Shown: positions 25,326-32,427 of the stretch, in pieces | Layout of the letters: every line of letters starts with the position of its first letter | Numbering within the stretch: the first letter of the stretch is position 1 | From: Methylophilaceae bacterium | GTDB taxonomy: Bacteria > Pseudomonadota > Gammaproteobacteria > Burkholderiales > Methylophilaceae | NCBI GenBank assembly: GCA_028247015.1 | Contig: JAOKFJ010000011.1 | Coordinates: 1-33,800 of the forward strand | Direction: 5' to 3' | Length of the DNA: 33,800 nt | The notes under the pieces: generated by a model | What the model was told of the DNA's origin: nothing | What the model saw: only the letters and a program-made list of their open reading frames with translations | Database searches by the model: none | Translations under genes and position numbers: made by a program

Positions 25326-26303
25326 TTATACCCTTCTTTTCTTAATTGAGGGCCAGCAAACGGGATTGAATTCGCTAGCTACAACACCTCCAGGGTCAGC
25401 ACCAGGAATGAATTTTTGCCAGTCGCCTGATACCATGGTGGGCTCCTTAACTACACGTGCTCCATCTGCAAAATAAGTATTAGCCAAAACTATACGGCTC
25501 TGCGAAGTCCTATTATTACCTGCTGTATGAAAACTCAAATTATGGTGAAAACTGGCTTCACCTATTCCGAATGGTTTGCTGTCAATAGACACGTTGTTTG
25601 CCTTAAAAATCTCCGTAACTTTTTTATCATAGCTTGTGTCATTTTTATTAAAAGTGATATTTTTGACGAGATTGAAAACATTTAATGGCTTTGCAAATGA
25701 CAAAGGGCCCATAGATAGAGGTACTGGTTGTGCTGGCATCCATGCGGTCACAACATCATTTGTCTCTAAAGGGAAATGATGATCGTCGTAATGCCAAGGT
25801 GTACGACCACAACCGGGCTCTTTTGATAGTGCATTGTCATGGTAGAGACGAACACTTTTTACGCTTAGCAGATCCGCTGAAATCTTTGCAATGCGAGGGC
25901 TGAGAACATATTGCCTAATAATAGGACTCTCTATCCACATCATTTCGAGGCTTAGGAAGCGGTTAGCCTTGTTATTTTCTGGAAATGTTTTGTTGAGAAG
26001 GCGAATGAGTTCCTTGCGCAAGCGAAATACAGCTGCTGGAGACAGCACGTTTGGTAGTCTGATGAATCCGTCTCGACGAAAGGCAAGCTTATGATCCTTA
26101 GTTAATTTGTATGGAGTTGAAAGCTCAACTCCTAGTTCACTATCAGATGGCATATCTAAATGCTGTATCGGTGGTATATCTATGATATTAGTTGCATTAT
26201 CTTTATTATCAGCAAGCGTTACATACCAATCCCACCAAGCTTGATTGTCCTGCTCCCAGTGTTGGTTTAAGTCTTCACTAAGTGCATTTTGTCCTACAAG
26301 CAA
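25326..26303 (-). CDS. Phytanoyl-CoA dioxygenase (PhyH) family 2-oxoglutarate/Fe(II) oxygenase
   Basis: This 325-residue protein has a PhyH-type jelly roll. The iron triad is readable as His171 and Asp173 in PWHYDDHHF and His259 in SFHTAGNN. Arg270 (TSQSRIVL) is placed to bind 2-oxoglutarate. Residues about 70-90 (LAFRRDGFIRLPNVLS) form the usual N-terminal PhyH element. It would hydroxylate or oxidatively modify a small molecule. The gene is divergent from egtD, suggesting shared regulation and pathway. The start is uncertain: TTG at 26303 has no ribosome site. The same frame is open to an ATT at 26333 that has AGGA 6 bases upstream. The GC content is visibly higher than in neighbouring genes (31 of 60 bases at 25381-25440). 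Confidence 0.88.
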   Translation of the reverse strand: MLVGQNALSEDLNQHWEQDNQAWWDWYVTLADNKDNATNIIDIPPIQHLDMPSDSELGVELSTPYKLTKDHKLAFRRDGFIRLPNVLSPAAVFRLRKELIRLLNKTFPENNKANRFLSLEMMWIESPIIRQYVLSPRIAKISADLLSVKSVRLYHDNALSKEPGCGRTPWHYDDHHFPLETNDVVTAWMPAQPVPLSMGPLSFAKPLNVFNLVKNITFNKNDTSYDKKVTEIFKANNVSIDSKPFGIGEASFHHNLSFHTAGNNRTSQSRIVLANTYFADGARVVKEPTMVSGDWQKFIPGADPGGVVASEFNPVCWPSIKKRRV

Positions 26304-26363
26304 ATCATTGGAGAGTATTTTCTTATTAATAATTTAATTTCCTAAAAATAAAATATTTTTTGA

Positions 26364-26377
26364 CAGCTTAATAGCTG
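26364..26377. promoter_or_regulatory. Inverted repeat in the PhyH/egtD divergent intergenic region
   Basis: CAGCT-TAAT-AGCTG forms a 5-bp inverted repeat with a 4-base centre. It sits between the two divergent starts, where an operator would be expected. It is short, so chance is possible. Confidence 0.25.
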
Positions 26378-26486
26378 GCTGTTATTTTCAGACAAATTTA
26401 AATCACAATTAGTTTCATCTATAACTTGTGTGTATTATATGCCTTTATGTTTTCTTTAACAGTCTACTAAACCCCCGGATAATGAG

Positions 26487-26549
26487 ATGGTCAAAAATAA
26501 TATGAGTCAAAGAGAAATTTTTTTATTGAGAATTGAATTTTATGGATGA
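26487..26549 (+). other. Possible 20-codon leader ORF overlapping the egtD start
   Basis: An ATG at 26487 opens a 20-codon frame ending in TGA at 26547-26549, which runs over the egtD ATG (26542) in another frame. The egtD ATG has only a weak, distant ribosome site, so translation could be coupled to this leader. No conservation can be judged here. Confidence 0.2.
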
Positions 26550-27525
26550 AGAAAATACTAGGGATCTTGACTATTTTTTAGATATTCAACCTAAGAAAAA
26601 AATAGAATTTTATGAGGCTGTTTTGGAAGGGTTATCATTACCCCAGAAAACAATATCTCCTAAATTTTTTTATGATGAGCGGGGCTCCAAGATCTTTGAT
26701 AAAATTTGTGATACACCAGAATACTACTTAACTCGAACCGAAATAGCATTACTTAATGAGATTCAAGAAGAGCTTTATTCTCTTGTTGAGCCTGGTTCAG
26801 CAGTCGTGGAATATGGCTGTGGTTCGAGTATTAAGATCAAAGCCCTTTTATCGGCTTTGCCAGAACCATCACATTATATTGCAATAGACATTTCAAAGTC
26901 GCATCTGATTGCAACTGCGAAAGAAATAGCTTCGAATTATAGTAATATTTCTGTTGCAGCAATTTGCGCAGATTTTATGGAACCTATCGACTGGCCAGAA
27001 AGGGCCTCTTTTGAATCTTTAAAGCGGCTTGCTTTTTTCCCTGGCTCTACCATTGGAAATCTAAACCCTAGTGAAGCTAGTCAGCTTTTAAAATATGTCC
27101 GACATTTAGTCGGTGATGAGGGTACATTCTTAATTGGTGTAGATATGAAGAAAGATGCTGAGGTTTTTAATAGAGCTTATAATGATGCACAAGGTCATAC
27201 TGCTGACTTTAATTTGAATCTTCTTCATAGAATGAAAAGTGAACTAGATGCTGATATAAATATCTCTGAATTTTCTCATAAAGCTTTTTATAATGAAAAA
27301 CTTGGAAGAGTTGAAATGCATCTTATTAGTGATACTAAGCAAGTTATTAAAATTGATAGTTTAGAGTTTCTCTTTGAAAAAGGAGAAAGCATACATACTG
27401 AATGTTCTTATAAATATTCCATAATAGAGTTCTCTGAGTTAGCAAAAAAATCAGGATTTAGTGTGTTAAAAAATTGGACTGATAAGAGAAGTCTTTTCAG
27501 TATTTATCTGATGAAAGCTATTTAA
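26542..27525 (+). CDS. egtD: EgtD-like L-histidine N-alpha-methyltransferase
   Basis: This is a 327-residue EgtD/DUF2260-family SAM methyltransferase. Visible signatures are SPKFFYDERGSKIFDKICDTPEYYLTR-type N-terminal substrate lid (about 35-60), SAM motif VVEYGCGSSIKIKALL, IAIDISKSHL, FFPGSTIGNLNP, and the closing GVDMKKDAEV. In ergothioneine synthesis EgtD trimethylates histidine to hercynine. EgtB, the sulfoxide synthase normally adjacent, is not in the window. Instead a second methyltransferase lies 39 bases downstream and a divergent PhyH dioxygenase lies upstream. ATG 26542 is preferred over TTG 26533. EgtD homologues can methylate other aromatic amino acids, so histidine is likely but not proven. 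Confidence 0.92.
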   Translation: MDEENTRDLDYFLDIQPKKKIEFYEAVLEGLSLPQKTISPKFFYDERGSKIFDKICDTPEYYLTRTEIALLNEIQEELYSLVEPGSAVVEYGCGSSIKIKALLSALPEPSHYIAIDISKSHLIATAKEIASNYSNISVAAICADFMEPIDWPERASFESLKRLAFFPGSTIGNLNPSEASQLLKYVRHLVGDEGTFLIGVDMKKDAEVFNRAYNDAQGHTADFNLNLLHRMKSELDADINISEFSHKAFYNEKLGRVEMHLISDTKQVIKIDSLEFLFEKGESIHTECSYKYSIIEFSELAKKSGFSVLKNWTDKRSLFSIYLMKAI

Positions 27526-27564
27526 AATTATATTTATGTACTTAAATCATTTAAAAGTGAAACT

Positions 27565-28455
27565 ATGAAAATTAAATCTGCTTGGATAAGCCAAGTAGAA
27601 AGTGGCCAACAGCCCAGTAGCTCCTCTTTACGAGATCATCTGAATGCTCTTCATGACAGCAATGCGGGTTTCACGGAAGCATTTGCTTGGAACTGTCGAG
27701 ATGCGAATGGAAAAAATAGCTATGAGTTGCTTGCTGATATTGTTAACGAAAAATATCATTCTCACGTTCTGGATCTTGGATGTGGTAGCGGTGTACTGCT
27801 AGACCTTTGCAATCAACGCTTCGGAGCTAATTTGATGCTATCGGGTGTTGATATGAATAGTTCCGAACTTCAGCTTGCGAGGGAGCGACTTGCACATACC
27901 GATATTAAATTCCATCAGGGATCGGCACAAAACCTTGATTGCTTTACTGATTCATCTTTTGATGTGATCTTCTGCCATTGGGCATTAACTTTGATGGACC
28001 CAGTAGTTCAAGTGCTTGCTACAACCAAGCGCCTACTTACGAAAAGAGGCATTTTTGCAGCTATTATTGATGGGGATCCTAAAACTGCTCCCGGCTATCT
28101 TGAAGTCCACGATATTATTTACAAACACGTACAATATAAGTATCCAGATTATGGAGTTTTTGAACTTGGTGATCCACGTGTGAGAACAGCTCCTCAATTG
28201 CAAAAACTTGCTGCAGAAACCTTTGAAGATTTTGATATAAATATAACACCAATAACTCTCAGTTTTAATGCAGCTCCTAGTATCTTGGCTCGTGAGGCCG
28301 CTGGTTTTTTCTACGCTTCATACGTTCTCTCACCCAATGATCTGAGCCATATGCTTAACGATCTCGAAAAATATTTTATTACGAGCCAGCAGGATGGAAT
28401 TAGCTGCTTTACCATGCCAGTAAACCGTTTAATTATTAGGGGTAGAGGGCAATAA
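27565..28455 (+). CDS. Class I SAM-dependent methyltransferase (Methyltransf_11 type)
   Basis: This is a 296-residue methyltransferase. Motif I is VLDLGCGSGVLLDL (about 68-81), motif II is LSGVDMNSSEL, motif III-like is FDVIFCHWALTLMD, and LLTKRGIFAAIIDGD is the post-III strand. The C-terminal 110 residues form a helical cap that would set the substrate; I do not recognise its specificity. It follows egtD by 39 bases and probably shares its transcript, so it may tailor the same metabolite. Base composition differs from the surroundings: 30 of 60 bases are G or C at 27601-27660, compared with 19 of 60 in egtD at 27181-27240. Confidence 0.88.
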   Translation: MKIKSAWISQVESGQQPSSSSLRDHLNALHDSNAGFTEAFAWNCRDANGKNSYELLADIVNEKYHSHVLDLGCGSGVLLDLCNQRFGANLMLSGVDMNSSELQLARERLAHTDIKFHQGSAQNLDCFTDSSFDVIFCHWALTLMDPVVQVLATTKRLLTKRGIFAAIIDGDPKTAPGYLEVHDIIYKHVQYKYPDYGVFELGDPRVRTAPQLQKLAAETFEDFDINITPITLSFNAAPSILAREAAGFFYASYVLSPNDLSHMLNDLEKYFITSQQDGISCFTMPVNRLIIRGRGQ

Positions 28456-28800
28456 TAATCGGACCGCGTAAAATCTGTCTGAACTTTAAATTACTGAAGA
28501 TAAGCGAGTTTTAGTTAGGGGGCTTATAATCTTGTTGATTATTACTGAATACTATATAGTTTATTTAATGTCCGTTCATTTGACAGCACCCATTGTTAAT
28601 CTCGGTCAATAATTAAAAGCAAATCACGACCAAAAGTCTTACCTTGTTTTATAAGATGATGATTAATCTCGTTCAATCAAAAATATAATTTAAACGTGAT
28701 TTACTTTTATTACTCATAGACATAATTAGTTATCCTTAATTATGTAGATTGCTCATGGTTAATCGTCACCAAAAAATTACAATAATTAAAGGAAATGATC
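28456..28800. other. Intergenic region (345 bases) upstream of the PanB homologue
   Basis: No convincing gene is present; the longest frames are under 20 codons. It holds a pair of near-identical 15-base direct repeats and a matched 8-base inverted pair (separate entries). It is the longest non-coding stretch in the window. A regulatory leader or small RNA is possible, but I see no known riboswitch or 6S-like fold. Confidence 0.5.
28596..28677. repeat. Two 15-base direct repeats, possible operators
   Basis: TTAATCTCGGTCAAT (28596-28610) recurs as TTAATCTCGTTCAAT (28663-28677), 14 of 15 identical, 67 bases apart. The pair surrounds AAATCACG (28621-28628), whose reverse complement CGTGATTT follows at 28695-28702. 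This looks like a two-site regulator-binding layout. Confidence 0.4.
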
Positions 28801-29604
28801 ATGAGTGTATTAGAAGATTTTAAAAAGTTAAAAGCAGAAGGAACGAAAATTGTAGTAGTTACTTCTCATGAATACTGGAGCGCAAAGATTCTTAACGACA
28901 CAGACATAAACGGTATCTTAATTGGTGATGATTTGAATATGGTAGTTCATGGCCATGAAGATACTTTGAGTTGTGATGTGGAAACAATTGCAATGCATAC
29001 CAGAGCAGTAAAAAAAGGAGCAAAAGATAAATTCCTTATTGCTGGTATGCCCTTCATGAGCAACAGAAAAGGGTTCAAGGATGCAATGGATAACGTCGAA
29101 ATCTTAATTAAGGCTGGAGCAAACGCACTTAAAATAGAAGGCGTTGATGGAAACGAAGAGCTCTATGCTCATCTCTCTCAATCAGGTATTCCAACCATTG
29201 GACATATTGGCCTTACACCATCTCACCACAATGCAATCGGTGGATTTAAAGCTCAAGGTAAAACTAAAGAAAGTGAGCTTAGCATTATTGAAGAAGCTAA
29301 AAAACTTGATAAGCTTGGGTGTATCGCAATCGTTTTAGAAGCTGTTCCACAGCACGTAGGTGCCGCTGTTAGAGATGCAGTTTCTATCCCAGTCGTTGGT
29401 GTCGGAGCAGGATTGGATGTAGATGGACAAGCGCTGGTTCTTCCAGATATGCTAGGTTTTTCTACAGACTTTAAGCCTAAATTTGTAAGAACATACATGA
29501 ATGGAGCCGATCTTATTAAAGATGCCGTAAATAAGTTTGCAGCAGATGTTCATGCGGAAGCATTCCCATCGGAAAAAGAAACTTACGCACCGGCGAAGAA
29601 ATAG
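28801..29604 (+). CDS. panB: PanB-family ketopantoate hydroxymethyltransferase homologue (variant active site)
   Basis: This 267-residue PEP-mutase-superfamily TIM barrel aligns along its length with PanB. Matching blocks are IGDDLNMVVHGHEDTL, MPFMS, AGANALKIEG, GHIGLTP, GGFKAQG, VLEAVP and VGVGAGLDVDGQALVLPDMLG. PanB makes ketopantoate from 2-oxoisovalerate and methylene-THF. Asp43, Glu113 and the general base Glu180 are kept. The second metal-binding Asp (Asp84 in E. coli, in ADLPFM) is Gly82 here, and Ser after Asp43 is Asp. It may therefore be a functional variant or a paralogue. The ATG at 28801 is chosen over 28795 because AAAGGA sits 7-8 bases upstream. panC is not adjacent. Confidence 0.85.
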   Translation: MSVLEDFKKLKAEGTKIVVVTSHEYWSAKILNDTDINGILIGDDLNMVVHGHEDTLSCDVETIAMHTRAVKKGAKDKFLIAGMPFMSNRKGFKDAMDNVEILIKAGANALKIEGVDGNEELYAHLSQSGIPTIGHIGLTPSHHNAIGGFKAQGKTKESELSIIEEAKKLDKLGCIAIVLEAVPQHVGAAVRDAVSIPVVGVGAGLDVDGQALVLPDMLGFSTDFKPKFVRTYMNGADLIKDAVNKFAADVHAEAFPSEKETYAPAKK

Positions 29605-29630
29605 CTACTTAATTAATAAAAGGGCTATAC

Positions 29631-29729
29631 ATGGTTTTACAAAATATGACGTTAGAGAGGATTATAAGGAGTGGCAATAAATGTTGTATACATTTAATTC
29701 GTAGTCCTTTTCTTACGTCACTATTTTGA
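29631..29729 (+). CDS. Small ORF (32 aa) coupled to the 5-formyl-THF cyclo-ligase start
   Basis: The ATG at 29631 has an AAAGGG ribosome site exactly 6 bases upstream. The frame encodes 32 basic residues with a Cys-Cys pair near the middle. Its TGA (29727-29729) overlaps the TTG of the next gene (29726) as TTGA. The next gene has no ribosome site of its own, so this ORF may serve as a translated leader that delivers ribosomes to it. No family is recognised, and existence as a stable protein is unproven. Confidence 0.4.
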   Translation: MVLQNMTLERIIRSGNKCCIHLIRSPFLTSLF

Positions 29730-30292
29730 AAAAAGATACAGTTAGAAAAAAATATTTAAAAAAGCGTCAAGAACTCTCTTCTTCCAAATTTGAAAAAGAA
29801 TCATCTCAACTTATTCAAAACACTATTGAGCTTATAAAAAAATATAAGCCTAAATGTGTTCATTGCTTTTTACCTATCCATTCAAAAGGTGAAATAAACA
29901 CTACACCAATCGTTCAGTATTGCTGGAAAAATAACATCAATGTTGTTGTGCCTGTTAGTAACTTTGAAGACGGGACAATAAAAACTGCAGAATTCAGACC
30001 TAATACCAAAACAAAACAAACAAAAAATAATATTACCGAACCAATTGATCCTGTTTGGAAAAAAAACGATAATATAGATATTGTAATCACTCCTCTTTTG
30101 GCTTTTGATCCTCAAGGTTATCGAGTAGGTTATGGGAAAGGATTTTATGATCGTTTTTTTGCTTCTTTACACAAGAATGTGAAAAGAGTTGGAATTAGCC
30201 TTTTTAAGCCTTATAAAAGTATAGAAAATATAAATGAATATGATGTACCTTTGACTCATTGTGTTACTCCTGATAAAACTTATTCTTTTTAA
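29726..30292 (+). CDS. fau: 5-formyltetrahydrofolate cyclo-ligase
   Basis: This is a 188-residue member of the 5-FTHF cyclo-ligase (YgfA/Fau) family. The N-terminal basic helix KKYLKKRQELSS precedes HCFLPIHSKGEINTTPI. The nucleotide- and folate-binding motif is ITPLLAFDPQGYRVGYGKGFYDRFF (about 114-138), the best-conserved block of the family. It converts 5-formyl-THF to 5,10-methenyl-THF with ATP, salvaging the one-carbon pool that PanB-like enzymes also draw on. The only in-frame initiator is TTG at 29726; no Met occurs later in the protein. It overlaps the small upstream ORF. The gene commonly follows 6S RNA in gammaproteobacteria, but the gap here is too short for that. Confidence 0.92.
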   Translation: MKKDTVRKKYLKKRQELSSSKFEKESSQLIQNTIELIKKYKPKCVHCFLPIHSKGEINTTPIVQYCWKNNINVVVPVSNFEDGTIKTAEFRPNTKTKQTKNNITEPIDPVWKKNDNIDIVITPLLAFDPQGYRVGYGKGFYDRFFASLHKNVKRVGISLFKPYKSIENINEYDVPLTHCVTPDKTYSF

Positions 30293-30306
30293 TAATTGGT
30301 GATTAA

Positions 30307-30582
30307 ATGAAAAAACTATTATTACTTTTACTCTTTATCCCTAGCATTGTTATAGCGGACTCAAGCTCAGAATTTTATGAGCCAAGTGATTCAAATGCTT
30401 ATCAAGGAAGATTGTTATACGACTCTAGCAAAGAAGATTATCCGATAGAAAAAATGATAAAACTTTGCGCGCCTTATACGGGCATAGATACTGCGCAAAC
30501 ACAATGTAAAAAACAAAACGAGCAATCAATAATGATATGTGAATATAAATGCAGCTTACATTGGTCAGTAAGCAGTAAATAA
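30307..30582 (+). CDS. Small secreted protein with four cysteines, 91 aa
   Basis: This 91-residue protein has a clear Sec signal peptide: MKK, a leucine-rich core to about residue 16, and cleavage near IADS. The mature domain of about 73 residues is polar and has four Cys (in KLCAPY, QCKK and ICEYKC), consistent with two disulfides in the periplasm or outside the cell. No family is recognised. It begins 14 bases after fau with a GGTG site 6 bases upstream, so it is probably co-transcribed. Confidence 0.7.
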   Translation: MKKLLLLLLFIPSIVIADSSSEFYEPSDSNAYQGRLLYDSSKEDYPIEKMIKLCAPYTGIDTAQTQCKKQNEQSIMICEYKCSLHWSVSSK

Positions 30583-30674
30583 AAAGTTAGCCCTATAAAC
30601 TATTAAGTACTTTAAAGTCTCGTAGGATAAATAATTAGTGAGAGCTTTCGTTCTAAGATCGTATGTGGCCATAT

Positions 30675-30703
30675 TTGACCTTTTTTTTGTCTGTATTTAA
30701 TTA
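30675..30703 (+). promoter_or_regulatory. Putative sigma-70 promoter for the type I R-M operon
   Basis: TTGACC (30675-30680), 17 bases, then TAATTA (30698-30703), inside the 294-base gap before hsdM. The -10 overlaps the palindrome TTTAATTAAA (30696-30705), which could be an operator. AT-richness makes chance matches likely. Confidence 0.35.
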
Positions 30704-30876
30704 AAATTCAAGACTACATTTTGGACAGAATAAGTTCTCAACATGGAAGCAAGTTTTAGACTATTTAATCTGATAAGATATTTCATGGATTCAGATAAAC
30801 TACCAGAGAGCCATGTGAGTTTTGAGGACTATGCTGGCAGTTAGTTGAACGAATGTAAATGATCATAGGATGGAAA

Positions 30877-32427
30877 ATGGATTCTGAGCAAATTAAAAGT
30901 GTAGAAAAAGAATTATGGGGTGCCGCGGATATTTTAAGAGCTAACTCAAAATTAACAGCAGCTGAATATAAAGATCCAGTTCTGGGTTTGATTCTTCTTC
31001 GCTTTGCTCAAAATAGGTTTGAAGAAACTTTAAGAAAAATTGAAGCTAATATCCCGGTTAATCCTCGTACAGGAAAGAAAGAAATTACCAAAGATCATTT
31101 TTTAGGGGAGTCTTCTTTATATCTTCAAGATGAATCAAAGTATGAATACTTAGCTAACCTTCCCGAAGGAAAAGATATAAGTGAAGCAGTCAATCATGCA
31201 ATGCAATTGGTTGAAGATGACCATATTGATCTAGCGGGTATCTTACCCAAAAACTATCAGGACCTTAATAGTGATTTATTAAAAGAATTAATCAGAATAT
31301 TTAATACTGAAGCAATTAGATCAATTCCAGGTGATGTATTTGGTCGAATCTATGAATATTTCTTAATGCAATTTTCAATGTCAGGTGCTGGAGCTCAAGA
31401 GGGCGGAGAGTTCTTTACGCCACCTTCACTTGTTCAGCTAATTGTGAACTTCATTGAACCTTATCATGGGATAGTTCATGATCCAGCCTGTGGCTCAGGT
31501 GGTATGTTTGTCCAAACAGCCCACTTCATAGGAGATCATAATAAATCTATTAATGAATCAATTACAACTTATGGAACTGAGCTCAAAACAAACAACACAA
31601 GATTAGCGAAAATGAACTTAGCGATTCATGGCATGGAAGGAAAAATTATTGAGGATAATAGCTTCTATAGTGATCCACATAATTTAGTGGGTAAATGTGA
31701 TTTCGTGATGGCAAATCCTCCTTTTAATGTAGATAAAATCGATAAGAAAAAAGATTTTGTTGTTAATGATGCAAGACTTCCTTTTGGTCTTCCTAAAAAT
31801 GACAATGGTAATTATTTATGGATTCAATATTTCCATTCTTACCTAAATGAAAAAGGTCGAGCTGGGTTTGTTATGGCTTCATCTGCAACGGATGCAGGCA
31901 ATACTGAAAAACTCATCCGTCAAAAACTTATAGAAACAGGGGACGTTGAAGCGATTGTAAGTGTTAGAAATAATTTCTTCTATACTCGAAGTTTGCCTTG
32001 TCATGTCTGGTTTTTTAATAAAAACAAAAAAGATAAAGACACAATCTTGATGATTGATGCGAGGAATACTTTTAGGAAAGTTAATTCCAAAATTAACGAC
32101 TTTACCCCAGATCAATTAGAGGGATTAACAACAATTATTAAGTCTTACCGAGGTGAAACAGTCGACTTTAAGGCAAATGAATGGCTAACTAAAAGCTTTG
32201 AATCAGGCAGTTATGAGGATGTAGAGGGGCTATGTAAGGTGGCTTCAATGGATGAGATTATCGAGAATGATTACAGTCTTACTCCGGGTAGATATGTTGG
32301 TTTTAGCATTCAGATTGATGAAGACTTTGACTATAAAGGCAGAATGGCAGAGATACATGATGAGTTAGCTAAGCTGAATGCTGAGAGCGATGATTTAATG
32401 AAGCCTATTCAAGATTTGAAGTTATGA
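30877..32427 (+). CDS. hsdM: Type I restriction-modification DNA methyltransferase subunit HsdM
   Basis: This is a 516-residue N6-adenine methyltransferase subunit. The N-terminal helical domain (ELWGAADILRANSKLTAAEYKDPVLGLILLRF) is typical HsdM_N. SAM motif I is DPACGSGGMF (202-211) and the catalytic motif is NPPF (280-283). With HsdS it methylates one adenine on each strand of a bipartite target, and with HsdR it forms the restriction complex. ATG 30877 is chosen over ATG 30859 because AGGA lies 6 bases upstream. The end overlaps hsdS as ATGA. The protein has the normal length, with no sign of decay. Confidence 0.96.
   Translation: MDSEQIKSVEKELWGAADILRANSKLTAAEYKDPVLGLILLRFAQNRFEETLRKIEANIPVNPRTGKKEITKDHFLGESSLYLQDESKYEYLANLPEGKDISEAVNHAMQLVEDDHIDLAGILPKNYQDLNSDLLKELIRIFNTEAIRSIPGDVFGRIYEYFLMQFSMSGAGAQEGGEFFTPPSLVQLIVNFIEPYHGIVHDPACGSGGMFVQTAHFIGDHNKSINESITTYGTELKTNNTRLAKMNLAIHGMEGKIIEDNSFYSDPHNLVGKCDFVMANPPFNVDKIDKKKDFVVNDARLPFGLPKNDNGNYLWIQYFHSYLNEKGRAGFVMASSATDAGNTEKLIRQKLIETGDVEAIVSVRNNFFYTRSLPCHVWFFNKNKKDKDTILMIDARNTFRKVNSKINDFTPDQLEGLTTIIKSYRGETVDFKANEWLTKSFESGSYEDVEGLCKVASMDEIIENDYSLTPGRYVGFSIQIDEDFDYKGRMAEIHDELAKLNAESDDLMKPIQDLKL

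Noticed and set aside
28481-28508. GAACTT in the intergenic region before the PanB homologue as another ECF-like promoter
   Set aside because: The bases 16 downstream are AGCGAG, with no TC-type -10, and the gene is 300 bases away.
29605-29725. 6S RNA ahead of fau, as is common in gammaproteobacteria
   Set aside because: The gap is only about 120 bases and shows no long hairpin with a central bubble.
30743-30844. 33-codon ORF upstream of hsdM
   Set aside because: No ribosome site, no recognisable family, and it lies inside the presumed leader of hsdM; it could be a relic but coding cannot be supported.
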